Positions 41,201 through 53,571 of a stretch of DNA of 64,000 nt are shown piece by piece. Below the pieces are notes generated by a model, which was not told the DNA's origin, ran no database searches, and worked only from the letters and a program-made list of their open reading frames with translations. The stretch is taken from the NCBI GenBank assembly GCA_024364735.1, contig JAGFNQ010004004.1, forward strand, positions 246,381 to 310,380, given 5' to 3'. The stretch is from Boesenbergia rotunda (taxonomy: Eukaryota > Streptophyta > Magnoliopsida > Zingiberales > Zingiberaceae). How positions within the stretch are numbered: the first letter of the stretch is position 1; each line of letters opens with the position of its first letter. Position numbers and translations under genes: made by a program.

Positions 41201-44200
41201 TAATTTGCAAGGATTGGGGAAATCAATTAGTTTACCCCTTAATGTGGGTTGAGAACTAGGTAATTTTTTTTGTTATGATTAGTAATTCATGATGTAGAGT
41301 CAAAAATAATAGTCATTCTCACTGACATCTTCCACATTTAGTTTCAATTAGAGTCTCAAGGTTCTTTTGGGACAATTGCACGTAACGTGGAGTTTCATCC
41401 TCAAGGTGTTTTGGGGATAGTTGCATGTGATGTCAAGCTTCATTTTTGAGGTTGGAAAAATGTGCTCTTAATTAACGATTCTTTATGCCTGAAATAAAAT
41501 ATGAGAGACTATTTAGTTTAATATGTTGCTACAATTGTTCTTTAAAGGAGATTAAAATGATGCTTAATTAGTGGATTCTAAATGAACTAAATTGCTACAT
41601 TTTAACTATTGGATTAAATGATGTTAACATTCTATGTTACTTCCACGTTTAATATTACTTTCTTCTTACATGCTATTAATTAGATCTACAAACTTCTAAA
41701 ACATTATTAAAATAGAAAAACTTTTCCAAAATAGTGAAATTAACACTAAAGAGAATAAATGACTATTTTAAATGTGGAATAAATGCTAAAAATATAATCT
41801 ATGAACCTAGCCATGATGAGAGATCCTAGTTGTCTACAAGCTACCAAACAGCGTTCCTTACATGCAACCACTATTACATGCTATGCAATATCACTATCTA
41901 CTAGTGAGGATCGTAACCCACATGTTATATGACACTAATACCAGTAGGCATAACTCCAGTGATTCACTTAATAAATTCACGGCAGGGTTAAATATGGTTT
42001 GGGTAGAGCAGTGAAAAGATGGTGAGCCTAGCCTTCTTCTTAAACAAACAAAAACAAAAACAAGATTTGTAATATGAAAGTGATCGTGTCTGATGATTTG
42101 CGTCAAGTATATGATGGCAACATAATAAATTAACTGAAACAAGTCACTCTAACACATGGATGTAATAAGGTTCAGAGATTTCGTTTCCACCACAAGAATC
42201 CTACTGTAAATCTATGGCTAAGGCGATGCTTTCTTCAATGACATGTGTGGTATTCATCTACTTATAAGAATCCACAACCTTTTGTTGCATCTATGGCTAA
42301 GGAGATGCTTGAGAAATTTGAAAAATAGTGGGGCATTGTATGTTGCTTGCTGAAAGCTACTGTTGTGCTTTGTGTGGAAAGGTATCAGGAATAATGGGAT
42401 GCTGGAAGAGGCAACTTATGGTAGCAAAAGATGCTCATTGAGTGGATGTTCTTTGTTATCAAATATTTTTAAGCTACTGACTTCTGGATGTCACTCCTGG
42501 TTTCAAAGAGTTGCACCAAAGTATGGAGGAAGCAAAGGCAATGCTAAAAAATGATTAACCATGTCAGATAACGTCAAACCCGGGATGACTGGTTCCCAAG
42601 AATACGTCATAGCTGAGTTTCGAACTCTAAATCCTCGGAAGGTCTAACCATGACACTCTGCCCCCGAGGGCAAGCAAAGGCAATGCTAGAAACAATAGTT
42701 GGTCACATGGATGGCATGTCTGCAAAGATGACCCACGTCATTGCCAACATATTGTCTATTGCTAGAGACGTCCAGAAGATTTGCTTCACTACAATAGAGA
42801 AAGCAGATGAATGTTGAGTTTGAGATCAAATCAGCACAAAGAATTATTTCCAACTGCCTATTGGATCCAATTTGAAGAAATAATTGTTGTTGGAGATTGT
42901 CATCGTTGATAAAATAACTGATTCTGGTCAACCAACTCAACAATGAGTCGACATCTCGAGCCAATGGAGCTTGATATGACGTCATGGATCTTGTCCGCTT
43001 TATACTATTGAAACAATCTTCAGTTGTCGAGGCATCTCTTCGGGTAATGAAGTACCCTTCTTGGTATCATCATTATCGACTTAATCTTGTCGGTTGTCAA
43101 GTTATCCCTTGGAATATCAACACACCCCTTCAGGTAAATTTATCGGATTTACTTAACTAGCCCATGAACTGTGTCTTAAATTATTCAATCATACCACACA
43201 ATAGCCACCCTAAGCTTTTACCAGTTCTCTATCGTGTTCGTTTTGGCCATGGATAACACTTAAAAATTCATAAGTGCTTACATTTTTAAAGCACAACCCT
43301 CACTTCACACCTATATAGGTGACCATCTATTAAGAGTATCCTGCAATACCCTATTATACCCTCTACAATATAATATAAAAATCATTGAGAGTTTTTGCTC
43401 ACCCTCTATCTACTTTAGAGGTCACACCTTTTCATCCCCGAGAATAAGTTGGAGTAATTACTCCTAATTGCCTTGAATCTTGTAACTTAGTTGTCCCTTT
43501 TGAATCATGATCTTGGGATCTCCAATCAACATGGTTGGGTTAGTACTATTCGATTCAAATGTTGGATTTTAGACCCATTCTCTAGACATACAATATATTT
43601 GATCTCTCGATAAGACTTTTTAATTAGTAGATCTACACAATTATCCATATTCAATGGAAATCTCACCATTAGATATACATTGTTTAAATGGTGTTAAGTC
43701 TTTGATAATTATCACACTTAGCATTTCATACGGTGCTAAGGGTATTAAAGAGTAATGGGATTGAGGTGTTTTTCTCCTTAGTATCAATGGGTCATCTAAA
43801 TGCTAAGGGGTTGACTAGGCTATTTCTTTATCTGATTCCATGAGTATTTAGGAGCCACGAGATCAAGGTATTTCTCACTTAATGTCAATGTCTCACCTAA
43901 ACGTTAAGGGGTCGACTAATATTATTCCCCCCCCCCCCCGACTACACAGATATTCAAGGGTTGTGGGATTGAGGTAGTTCCTCTTAATGTTTGTGGATCA
44001 CCTAAACATTAAGGGTCAACTCGATTATTCTCTCTTTGGCACTGTGGGTATTTAGAGTCACGAAATTGAGAATTCCCCCTTAGCATTAGTGACTCACCTA
44101 ATCACTAAGGACTTAGCTATTCTCTCCCTTACTCTGTGGGTATTTAGGAGTCACGGGATCGAGATATTTCCCCTTTACATCAGTGGGTCGCACGAATGCT

Positions 44201-47200
44201 AAGGAGTCGATTCGACAACCAGCCCACGGTCTCGAGATTATGTTTTCTCTACATAATTCTCTCCCGACTTCATCAATATTCTCTCCCCAACTTCGTCTAT
44301 CTATCTGAGCCGTGGGATTGGGCCTAATCTTTTATTATCCTCTACTCGACTTCGCCAATCTATTCGAGTCACGAGATCGAGCTTGGTCTTCTATTATCCT
44401 CTCCTCGAGTTTATCAATCTAATCCAAATCACACAATCGATCTTGGTCTCTTATTATTCTTTCCCCAACTTTATTGGTTAGAGTCGTTGGATCGAGTTGC
44501 TCATGTTTTCTACTATTATCCTCTCTTTGACTTCATTGGTTTGTTCGACTCTAGGGATCAAGTTACATGGACATTATCTCTCTTATTATTCCCTCCTGAA
44601 CTTCATTAGGTCATCAAAGTCAAGGGCATGAGATATATGTTGGTGCCCCAGTTGGTTTTGATGTGATCAACCAAGTTAGGTTAGGTCCTGTTGGTTTTAA
44701 TCCCTCTGCTAAGTGTGCAGGAGCTTAGGTACGGAGGAAGTCGAGTGTAAGACGTAGCGGACGAGAAGGATTGTGCGGGGAAGTGAGCCGACGGGCTCGG
44801 TACAATCCGAGGGACGCGGATGCTGCGGAAGAGTACACCGGTGGAGCGAGAAGGACGTGCGCGGTGTCCGAGGGACGAGAAGCCGGGAGGAAGGACGCTC
44901 GAGGGGCGAAAGGCCGGAGTCGGGTTCGGGTGAGCCTAACTCCGGTTGGCCGGAAATCACCCAGAAGACGAAGAATCAAAAAGACTAGTCCAAGCGCCCA
45001 AAAGAAAAGAGAAAATTATTTTGTGCCACGAAGGATCGAACCCGAGACCTCAACAACACACACTAACCCACTTACCATATGGACTAAAGGCCGATGGCAG
45101 TAAAATGTTGCCGATATTACTACTTAGAGATTACAACAGCGACATGGAGATTCCAACAGCCATCTCGAGGAAAGATAAAGTTTTAATTAAAACAATTAAA
45201 ACTTAAAGGATAATGTTACATTATCCTTTAATCAAATCCAATGGATGCAGTTTAATCCCATCCAAGATCAACCATCCATATTACATTCATGGATCAACGG
45301 CCAAGAGAAAAGTGATCAACAATCAACAATCCAGATTTATTCTCTTAGGCTATAAATAGACTTAGAGGTTTTGCTTTAGAAATCAATCATTTTATTCATT
45401 CTTGTAAAATCTCTAGCGTGCTATTTTTGTAAGGCTTCTCCGCCACAAGGAGATTTTTATTGAGCGTCCACTGCCTTGGAAGCAACGTTTTCAGTTGCGA
45501 CCAAGTTCTTTTTTTTAAAGACGAGTGCCTCCACTTTCATAATTTTTCCCCGTCTATTCACCCCCCTCTAGCCGGTCCAACCCGATCTAACAAGTGGTAT
45601 CAGAGCCAAGGTCGCCGCAGAAGGACTAATCGCCGACTGCAGCAATTTCAAGAAAATGGTTGGAGTCGTAATCTACCCGCCAAAATTTGAGGGGGAGTTC
45701 GCGATGTGGAAGCGCCGAATGCAGGTATTTTTTAAAACTGATATTGAATTGCTAATAATAATGAAAAATGGTTTTTCAGTTCCTAAAGACAACAACGGCA
45801 AGGATAAAGAAATAGAGTCGTGGACCAAGAAGGAGAAATCAGACTTTGAAGCAAACAGCAAAGCTGAATTTCATCTACTAGCCGTTCTTCCCGCGCAAGA
45901 AGTTAACCACATCGAGAATTACAACTCGGCAAAAGAGCTCTGGGAGAAATTCCTAGAATTGCATGAAGAGAAGAATAAGAAATCAGACATCGCCGCACTG
46001 AACACAAGGAAGATCCAACTCGATGATGAGTCCTCGTCAGAAGAGTCGGAAGGTCAAGAATACGCGGGACTTGCGCTGATGGCAAATCATCAAGAAGAGA
46101 GCACTGATGAAGGGGGAGACCTCAGAAGAAAGCGACGACGAAAGAGGAACCTCGCTTTTCGAAAGCGACCCGGTAAGTGAGGTATGTCTACTTCCACCTG
46201 CTCGAATCTACTCGGTAATAAAATCCATGCTTAGGTCGATGAATAAATTAGAGATAGAAAACTCTGAGTTAAAAGAAAGATTTGGCACTGTATGCTCATC
46301 TGTTCTATCCGACCAATTAAAAATAGAAAATGAAAATTTGAAGAATCTAGTGGAGAAATTAGAAAATGATATTGCATGTTTAAGAATTAAAAAGAATTTT
46401 TATCCTGAAAATCTGAATTGGTATGTTAAAAATCATAAGGGCCAGATTAGGAAAATTCCTAGAAATTATATTCCTCCAAAGTTTTTGATTAACCCCGTAG
46501 ATGAAAATTTATTTTGGATTCCAAAATTTATTTTAAACTGATAAGTTTTTTTGTGCAGAATTCTTTTACAAAAGTTATGTTAATATTTTTCAAATATTTT
46601 CGGTCAAAATTTGAAATTAAAATTTAAAAAAAAATAGATAAATAATTTATTTTTATTGATCTAATTTTTCATGATACAGATATAGTGGAAAAACTCATTA
46701 TAATTTTTTAAAAAAAATTCAAAGTATTTTTTTATTTTTTAAAAAAAATTATTCTTCAAAAACTTGTATCTGTTATTTTCAGACTTGATAAACAAATTTA
46801 AAGCTGAAAATTTTTGTCTAAACTCATATCTTCATCTTCGACTTTGACAAAAATATTCAGAATTTTTTTCATAAATGTTCGATTTTTTTTATGAATCGTT
46901 TATTGAAATCTATTTTTTTCAATAAAAAAATTGGAATTAACTTCTGAAAAATATGCCATTTTAAATTTGAAAAATTTGTAGTAATGCGATTCTTTAGAAT
47001 ATTTGTTATCACACTTAAAATTTTTCTTCTTCCCTAATTATATTTTCCCTTCCCTATTTTTTTGTCCCATTTTTGCTGTGATCAAAGGGGGAGAGTAGTT
47101 CGGAGGAGGTTATGTACATGATTGCAAAATTTTTTATGCTTAATTCTGTTACAATACTATTATTGTTTGTTGTTTATCCCTAACTAAACTTGGGTTGATG

Positions 47201-50200
47201 CACATCAAAAAGGGGGAGATTGTTGGTGCCCCAGTTGGTTTTGATGTGATCAACCAAGTTAGGTTAGGTCCTGTTGGTTTTAATCCCTCTGCTAAGTGTG
47301 CAGGAGCTTAGGTACGGAGGAAGTCGAGTGTAAGACGTAGCGGACGAGAAGGATTGTGCGGGGAAGTGAGCCGACGGGCTCGGTACAATCCGAGGGACGC
47401 GGATGCTGCGGAAGAGTACACCGGTGGAGCGAGAAGGACGTGCGCGGTGTCCGAGGGACGAGAAGCCGGGAGGAAGGACGCTCGAGGGGCGAAAGGCCGG
47501 AGTCGGGTTCGGGTGAGCCTAACTCCGGTTGGCCGGAAATCACCCAGAAGACGAAGAATCAAAAAGACTAGTCCAAGCGCCCAAAAGAAAAGAGAAAATT
47601 ATTTTGTGCCACGAAGGATCGAACCCGAGACCTCAACAACACACACTAACCCACTTACCATTTGGACTAAAGGCCGATGGCAGTAAAATGTTGCCGATAT
47701 TACTACTTAGAGATTACAACAGCGACATGGAGATTCCAACAGCCATCTCGAGGAAAGATAAAGTTTTAATTAAAACAATTAAAACTTAAAGGATAATGTT
47801 ACATTATCCTTTAATCAAATCCAATGGATGCAGTTTAATCCCATCCAAGATCAACCATCCATATTACATTAATGGATCAACGGCCAAGAGAAAAGTGATC
47901 AACAATCAACAATCCAGATTTATTCTCTTAGGCTATAAATAGACTTAGATGTTTTGCTTTAGAAATCAATCATTTTATTCATTCTTGTAAAATCTCTAGC
48001 GTGCTATTTTTGTAAGGCTTCTCCGCCACAAGGAGATTTTTATTGAGCGTCCACTGCCTTGGAAGCAACGTTCTCAGTTGCGACCAAGTTCTTTTTTTTA
48101 AAGACGAGTGCCTCCACTTTCATAATTTTTCCCCGTCTATTCACCCCCCTCTAGCCGGTCTAACCCGATCTAACAATATAATGGTATTTACTTTCTATAT
48201 TTTTCCCTATTGGCCTCATGGTTCAAGGATCGACCTTCGAATCTCTCCTAGGCCTCATCTTAGGATCATTCTTTCCCGCTAAACCTCAATAGGCTATAGG
48301 GTTAACTTCTTCATATTGTTCAATTGTATTAAATTAATTTTAAGAATAGTCATTACCTTCATCTAAACAAGTTCCTCACATATTCATTCGAGCTTACATT
48401 CCAAAATCTACTTGAACTCATCAAGACATCCACACTATGCCTACAACTCATCCTTGGATCTCAGCTTAGCATGTGCCAGCTCTGCTCTTTTTTGATCCAA
48501 CACCACTATCAAGGATAGTTCCTCTCTAGTTGCTCTCTAGTTCAGCCTTTTTAATTCAATCCAGCTACTCGGACCCACTTTGGCATCCTACTGACCTAAA
48601 CACCCTATTAAGTCTCGTATACCTCAACTCAACCTGAATGGGGACTAAGGATACCACTTATTGACCCCACTTTGGGTTAGCAGGATATACCTACATGCCC
48701 CTGCTACAACAAAGTTACTTATGGGCTATGATTGGGCATGGCCTTTACATGACCCACAATCCATAATCCCTAGGGCCCAATAACCTTAGGCTTAAAGTTT
48801 TGGGAGCAGGATCCTCTATGAATATCACAATCAATGGCGGACTGCCTTCACCCCAACCGCATCCAGTGAGGTGGCAGATTTTTACCTCATTAAGACCATT
48901 ACAAACCAATGACTATATCATCAAACAACTTACAAATTGATTGATCAAGCCTACAGTCATTGGAATATTATTCAGTCAAGTCAACTATTGCACACTAAAT
49001 GCACAATAAAAAAAACATCTATGTAGATCATATTGTCAACCCCATAAAATAACACGGTCTAGCCTAACCACAAGGCAACAGTTGTTTCCCCAACATTTAT
49101 TTGCTATAAATAAAGGTGAAAATGAATAAATATGAATATAAATACATTTATGATCACTAATTAAATAAGTATAAATATTACATATTATGTAATACTGCTT
49201 ATAATATGCTAAATCAAAGTTTAAATGAAATGCCAATGCTTCAATGTGAATTTTAATAGTTGTTATTCTTTCATACAATCTCTCCTATCTAGCTACTCTA
49301 CAAATTTATAATCACTTTTTGTAGTTCTTTGGTTTCAGGTGCAAGTTGGTTGATGTGGCAATTGTGTTATAAATGTTTTTCAATGAGGTATGTGCTTATT
49401 TTATTATGTTTTGCTCTAATATTATTATAGGCCGCAAGTGACAAGCAAAACTTGCTCCTTGACGGGCTAGCTCAGGAGAGGTGCTAATAATAAGTTTATT
49501 ATTTGACTAAATTTGCATCATAATTGTTTTCGCTTTAAAGAGCATTTGATGATCAAACGAGAGTTAGAAGTTCCTCTTTATCTTAATGATCGACTTGGTA
49601 TCCTATAAATTATAATCTTCATTGATATATTATCTTATCGATTAATAAATCTTGGATATCAAATTCTCTTAGACATCTTATGATAAAATAACAAATATGT
49701 AATACAAAATATCATTATAATTTGTTATTGATGACTGATGTCCCATGTTTAAATATATACATCTCCACCAATAGCAAATTAATTCCAATATCCACAAAAC
49801 AACATGCTAAATATGCGTAGAAAAAATTAACAATATCAATAAAGACTACATGTCTTGACCATGTCAAATTAAAAAATAAAAAGTGATTAGTTTAATTAAA
49901 TATGTCTTGATCCTACTAATGCTTGTAACCAAATGAATTCACTACCGAGATTAGAGTAAGTTGTTCTTTTACAACAACAATAGCAACTAAGTCTTATCCC
50001 ACTAAGCAGGGTAGACTATATTATTCCTCACATCATTAGGTTATATTGTCATTTATATTTAAATTAATTTTATCCTATTTTATTAGTGTTAACCAAGTCT
50101 TCTTTAGTCTTCCTCTTCCTCATTTAATGTGTGTATTTATCATAATTTCATGTTGCCTAACTTGAGCATTTATTGGTCATCTAAATATATATTCGTATAA

Positions 50201-53200
50201 TTTTAAATGTATCTTTAGTGTTCCCTCAATAGGCACAACCTCGACATTCTCACTGATGTTCTCATTTCTTATCCAATCAATCCTCACATGCCCTGCACAT
50301 CCACCTTGACATCCTCATCTATACGACTCTCATCTTCTACTCGTGTGGTAGAATCATTGTCCAACATTCAACTCCACATAAAAAACATGTCTAAACGTTA
50401 TTTTTTTGTAAAACTTCTCTTTAAGTTTAAAGGTAGTTTACGATCACAAAGAACGCCTAATGCTCTCATCTATCACAAAGAACATCTCTTTAGTCTTTTT
50501 TCTATCACTCTTTCTCAAAATTTCATAGTATGACTCATTAGCTTGCACAATTTTATACATTTCCTTTGTTTTTATAAAGGGACTAAAGTGCTTACCCTCC
50601 ACTGATTTCACATTTTTTTTTCAATATCAGATTGAATAACTTCATAAATTATTCAATACCCTACCTTCCTATGCAATTTCATACTTCTATCAAAATATCA
50701 TTTGATCTAACTACTTTTTCATTTTGCATCCCATTTAAAATTTGTTCTACTTCTGAAGTTTAAATTATAAAAATTTAAATTTATACTCCTATAAGCTACT
50801 TAAATTCCCTAAATTAGTCACCTAACTTTCATTTAAAAAGTTGATGACAATACCTCTTCTATCTCTCTTTTATTTCATCATTAATCACTAGTATCATATT
50901 GTATTCATCTGTAATACATTTGATTTGGGTAAGATTTCCTGTCTTCCTCTCTCTTACTTTAGCTATTTTATAAATTCCCCTTTTTGTATCCAACTGTCAA
51001 AACAAGCATTCAAAAGTTGTATTCTTGGCTTCACTAGTCGCTTTCTCGGCTTCTTTCTTAGCTATTTCATTTGTCCTTCACCTTCACCTTCTCCTTCTCC
51101 TTCTCTTGTACTATCTTATTCCACCATTGAGATTGTTTACTTGGTGATGAGTGTTCTTTTGACTCTCCGAGTTCTCTTTGGGTCACCATTTTTAAATTTA
51201 ATGTCATCTTATCCCATGTCGTATTATACTTGTCATGTATTTCTCTTAATGCTTGTGCTTCTACCCTCTCCTTAATATATTTTATTTTCCATCCTTTAAC
51301 TTCCACCGCTTGATTCTAGGGATTGTGCATGTTTTTCTTTTATTAATACTAAGCTTGAAGTGCATATTTAATACTACTAACTTATATTGAGTAGTTAAGT
51401 TTTATGATCTTGTGATCTTTACAAATCTTTTTATTATACTTCCCTGCCATATGAAAGTAAATTTATGGCTTATTGTTCGACTTTTGAACGTAACCAAATG
51501 TTCTTCTCTTGTCTTGAGAAAGATATTAGCTATTACAAGTTCATATGCTATCGTAAAATCCAAAATAATTTTTCTTCTTCATTTCTTATTCCAAAATCAT
51601 AACTCATATGCAACATATCATATTCCACATTTTTTACTCCTGTATGCCCACTTAGATCTCCTATTAAAATCATCTCATTTTACGCCATCTAAGTCTTCCC
51701 AAAACCTATATTTGATATCTTTATCTAATCTTACTTAAGATACATATATGTTAATTACATTAATAGTTTCTGTCACCACAACTATCTTTAGAGTTATAAT
51801 GCTATCCTGATCCTCCTTCCTAACTACTCTTATTATTTCATCCTTTAACGAACTATCTATAACAATACCTACTTCATTTCTTATTTTACTTTTTATTGTG
51901 TACTATGGCTTAAAATGTGAGCTCTCTAGCATCTTTACCTTCTATCTATTTTGTCTCTTATACACAAAATATTAATCATTCTCTTAATCATCTACTATCT
52001 CCATTGTTTTACCATGATCGTTCATATGTTTCATGTTCCAAAACTAAGACTATCAGTATTCCTATAATATTTATTTTTATCCAATCTATGATGTAGCAAT
52101 CCTTGAGACATTAGAGTCAAACCCTACAATCCATTCTTTCTTGGGAAGAACCTAACATTAGCATAATAATTTGATGAATTCATTTATAGAACATTCACCT
52201 GTGTTTGACCTTGGCTGACAACCTAACACAATCCTCGACCTTTTTTCATCCCGGCTTGGGACCAACATTGGCGGTTTTTAAATTGTTCCTTACTATATAA
52301 ATTATTGAGCAATTAATGTTTAGTTAATTGTTAGAATTAACTTCAAGTTGATATTAAAAAAATTTACAACATAACATTTGATTTACCTCCATAAAAACAA
52401 GAAAAGTTTTAGTAATTGTAAACTTTGATATATTCAAAAGTTTAGTTAATTATTAACTTATTGACAGTTGGCATGTTTCAAGCTTATTTACTGTTATTAT
52501 TGTTGTTTCTATTAAGTGCTCTTCCCATTCAACTATGTAAGAACCTTGAAATAATTATTTGACCTTAATGGTACAAGAGGCAAGTGTGGTATATAGCATG
52601 GAATTACCAAGTGACCAAAAAAAAGCATGGAATTTATGTATTATGTGAGTTATGAGTTATTTTTTAGGTAGGCAAGAATAACAACCCTCACAAATACTTG
52701 GGATATACTGCTACATTTAGTCCTTGTTCTAGAGAAAATTGTTTAGTTATTAGTAGTTAGATCTCTACTAAGTAAAAAAAAAGGAAAGAGAGGAAGAACC
52801 TTTGTGAACCAAGTTCAATATTTGATATAGAGAGCTTATCTATGTCACTAAATGTCAAGTCTTTGTTTTTCTCTAGTGTTCCACCAGTCCAATTGACAGG
52901 AACCAAGATTCCAAAAGCAAGAACACTTATAGGCGCAAATATTTTCAACCTGCAAAAGAATAAAACTACAGATAAATATTGGTGAGAAACCATAAAAGAG
53001 AATATGTTGTAGTTAAATAAGAAAAAGAATTCTAAATTTAACATAATACCTAAAGCAACATAAAATCCTAAATTTAATAAAATGCACCAGAAAGCAACAT
53101 ATTGTTAGAGCTGTATGTGACTAGAGATATTAGTTATATGTGTTTTGGGATTAATTTCACATCCAATATTATGGTTGTAATGTTGAGGCTTATATGTAAA

Positions 53201-53538
53201 AGGAAATATTGCAGGTAATAGTTGTCTCTTATTAAAATAATATAAAATTTCCTTTCTCTCGATTTAGTATCTACTAGAGGCATTAGATTAATAGGGCTAT
53301 TGCTCTAAGTTGTCGCATTAGTTCTAGATTTTGGATTTGACCATGAGCTTGCGAATAGCCATGTAACAATTACCTCATTAAAAAAGTAAACATTTCTCCT
53401 TTTTTCAAATTCTAGATGAGTATCATAGCCCTTTCTAAAGTTAGAATTTTCCAAAGAGATATTCCCCTATGGGGAAAGGCTGCTAGTCTCTCCCTTATCT
53501 CTCCATCCTTTATCTTCTTCTCCCTTTTCTCTGAATCT

Positions 53539-53571
<33 letters not shown>

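Larger units (their letters stand above)
44638..48175 (+). mobile_element. Young gag-only nonautonomous LTR retrotransposon (copia type)
   Basis: 3538 bp. Two 955-bp LTRs (44638-45592, 47221-48175), perfect 5-bp target duplication ATATA (44633-44637, 48176-48180), PBS TGGTATCAGAGCC at 45595, polypurine tract AAAAAGGGGGAGAT before 47221. I count five LTR differences (about 99.5% identity). The 1.6-kb interior encodes only a shortened gag; protease, integrase, RT and RNase H are absent. It must have moved using enzymes from a full-length relative. Confidence 0.95.

Noticed and set aside
44771..45206. Open frames of 71-110 aa, repeated exactly at 47354-47789
   Set aside because: They lie in the two LTRs of one element and are duplicated with them; no family resemblance.
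51067..51306. 79-aa charged frame as a standalone gene
   Set aside because: It is the endonuclease-RT linker of the decayed RTE LINE.
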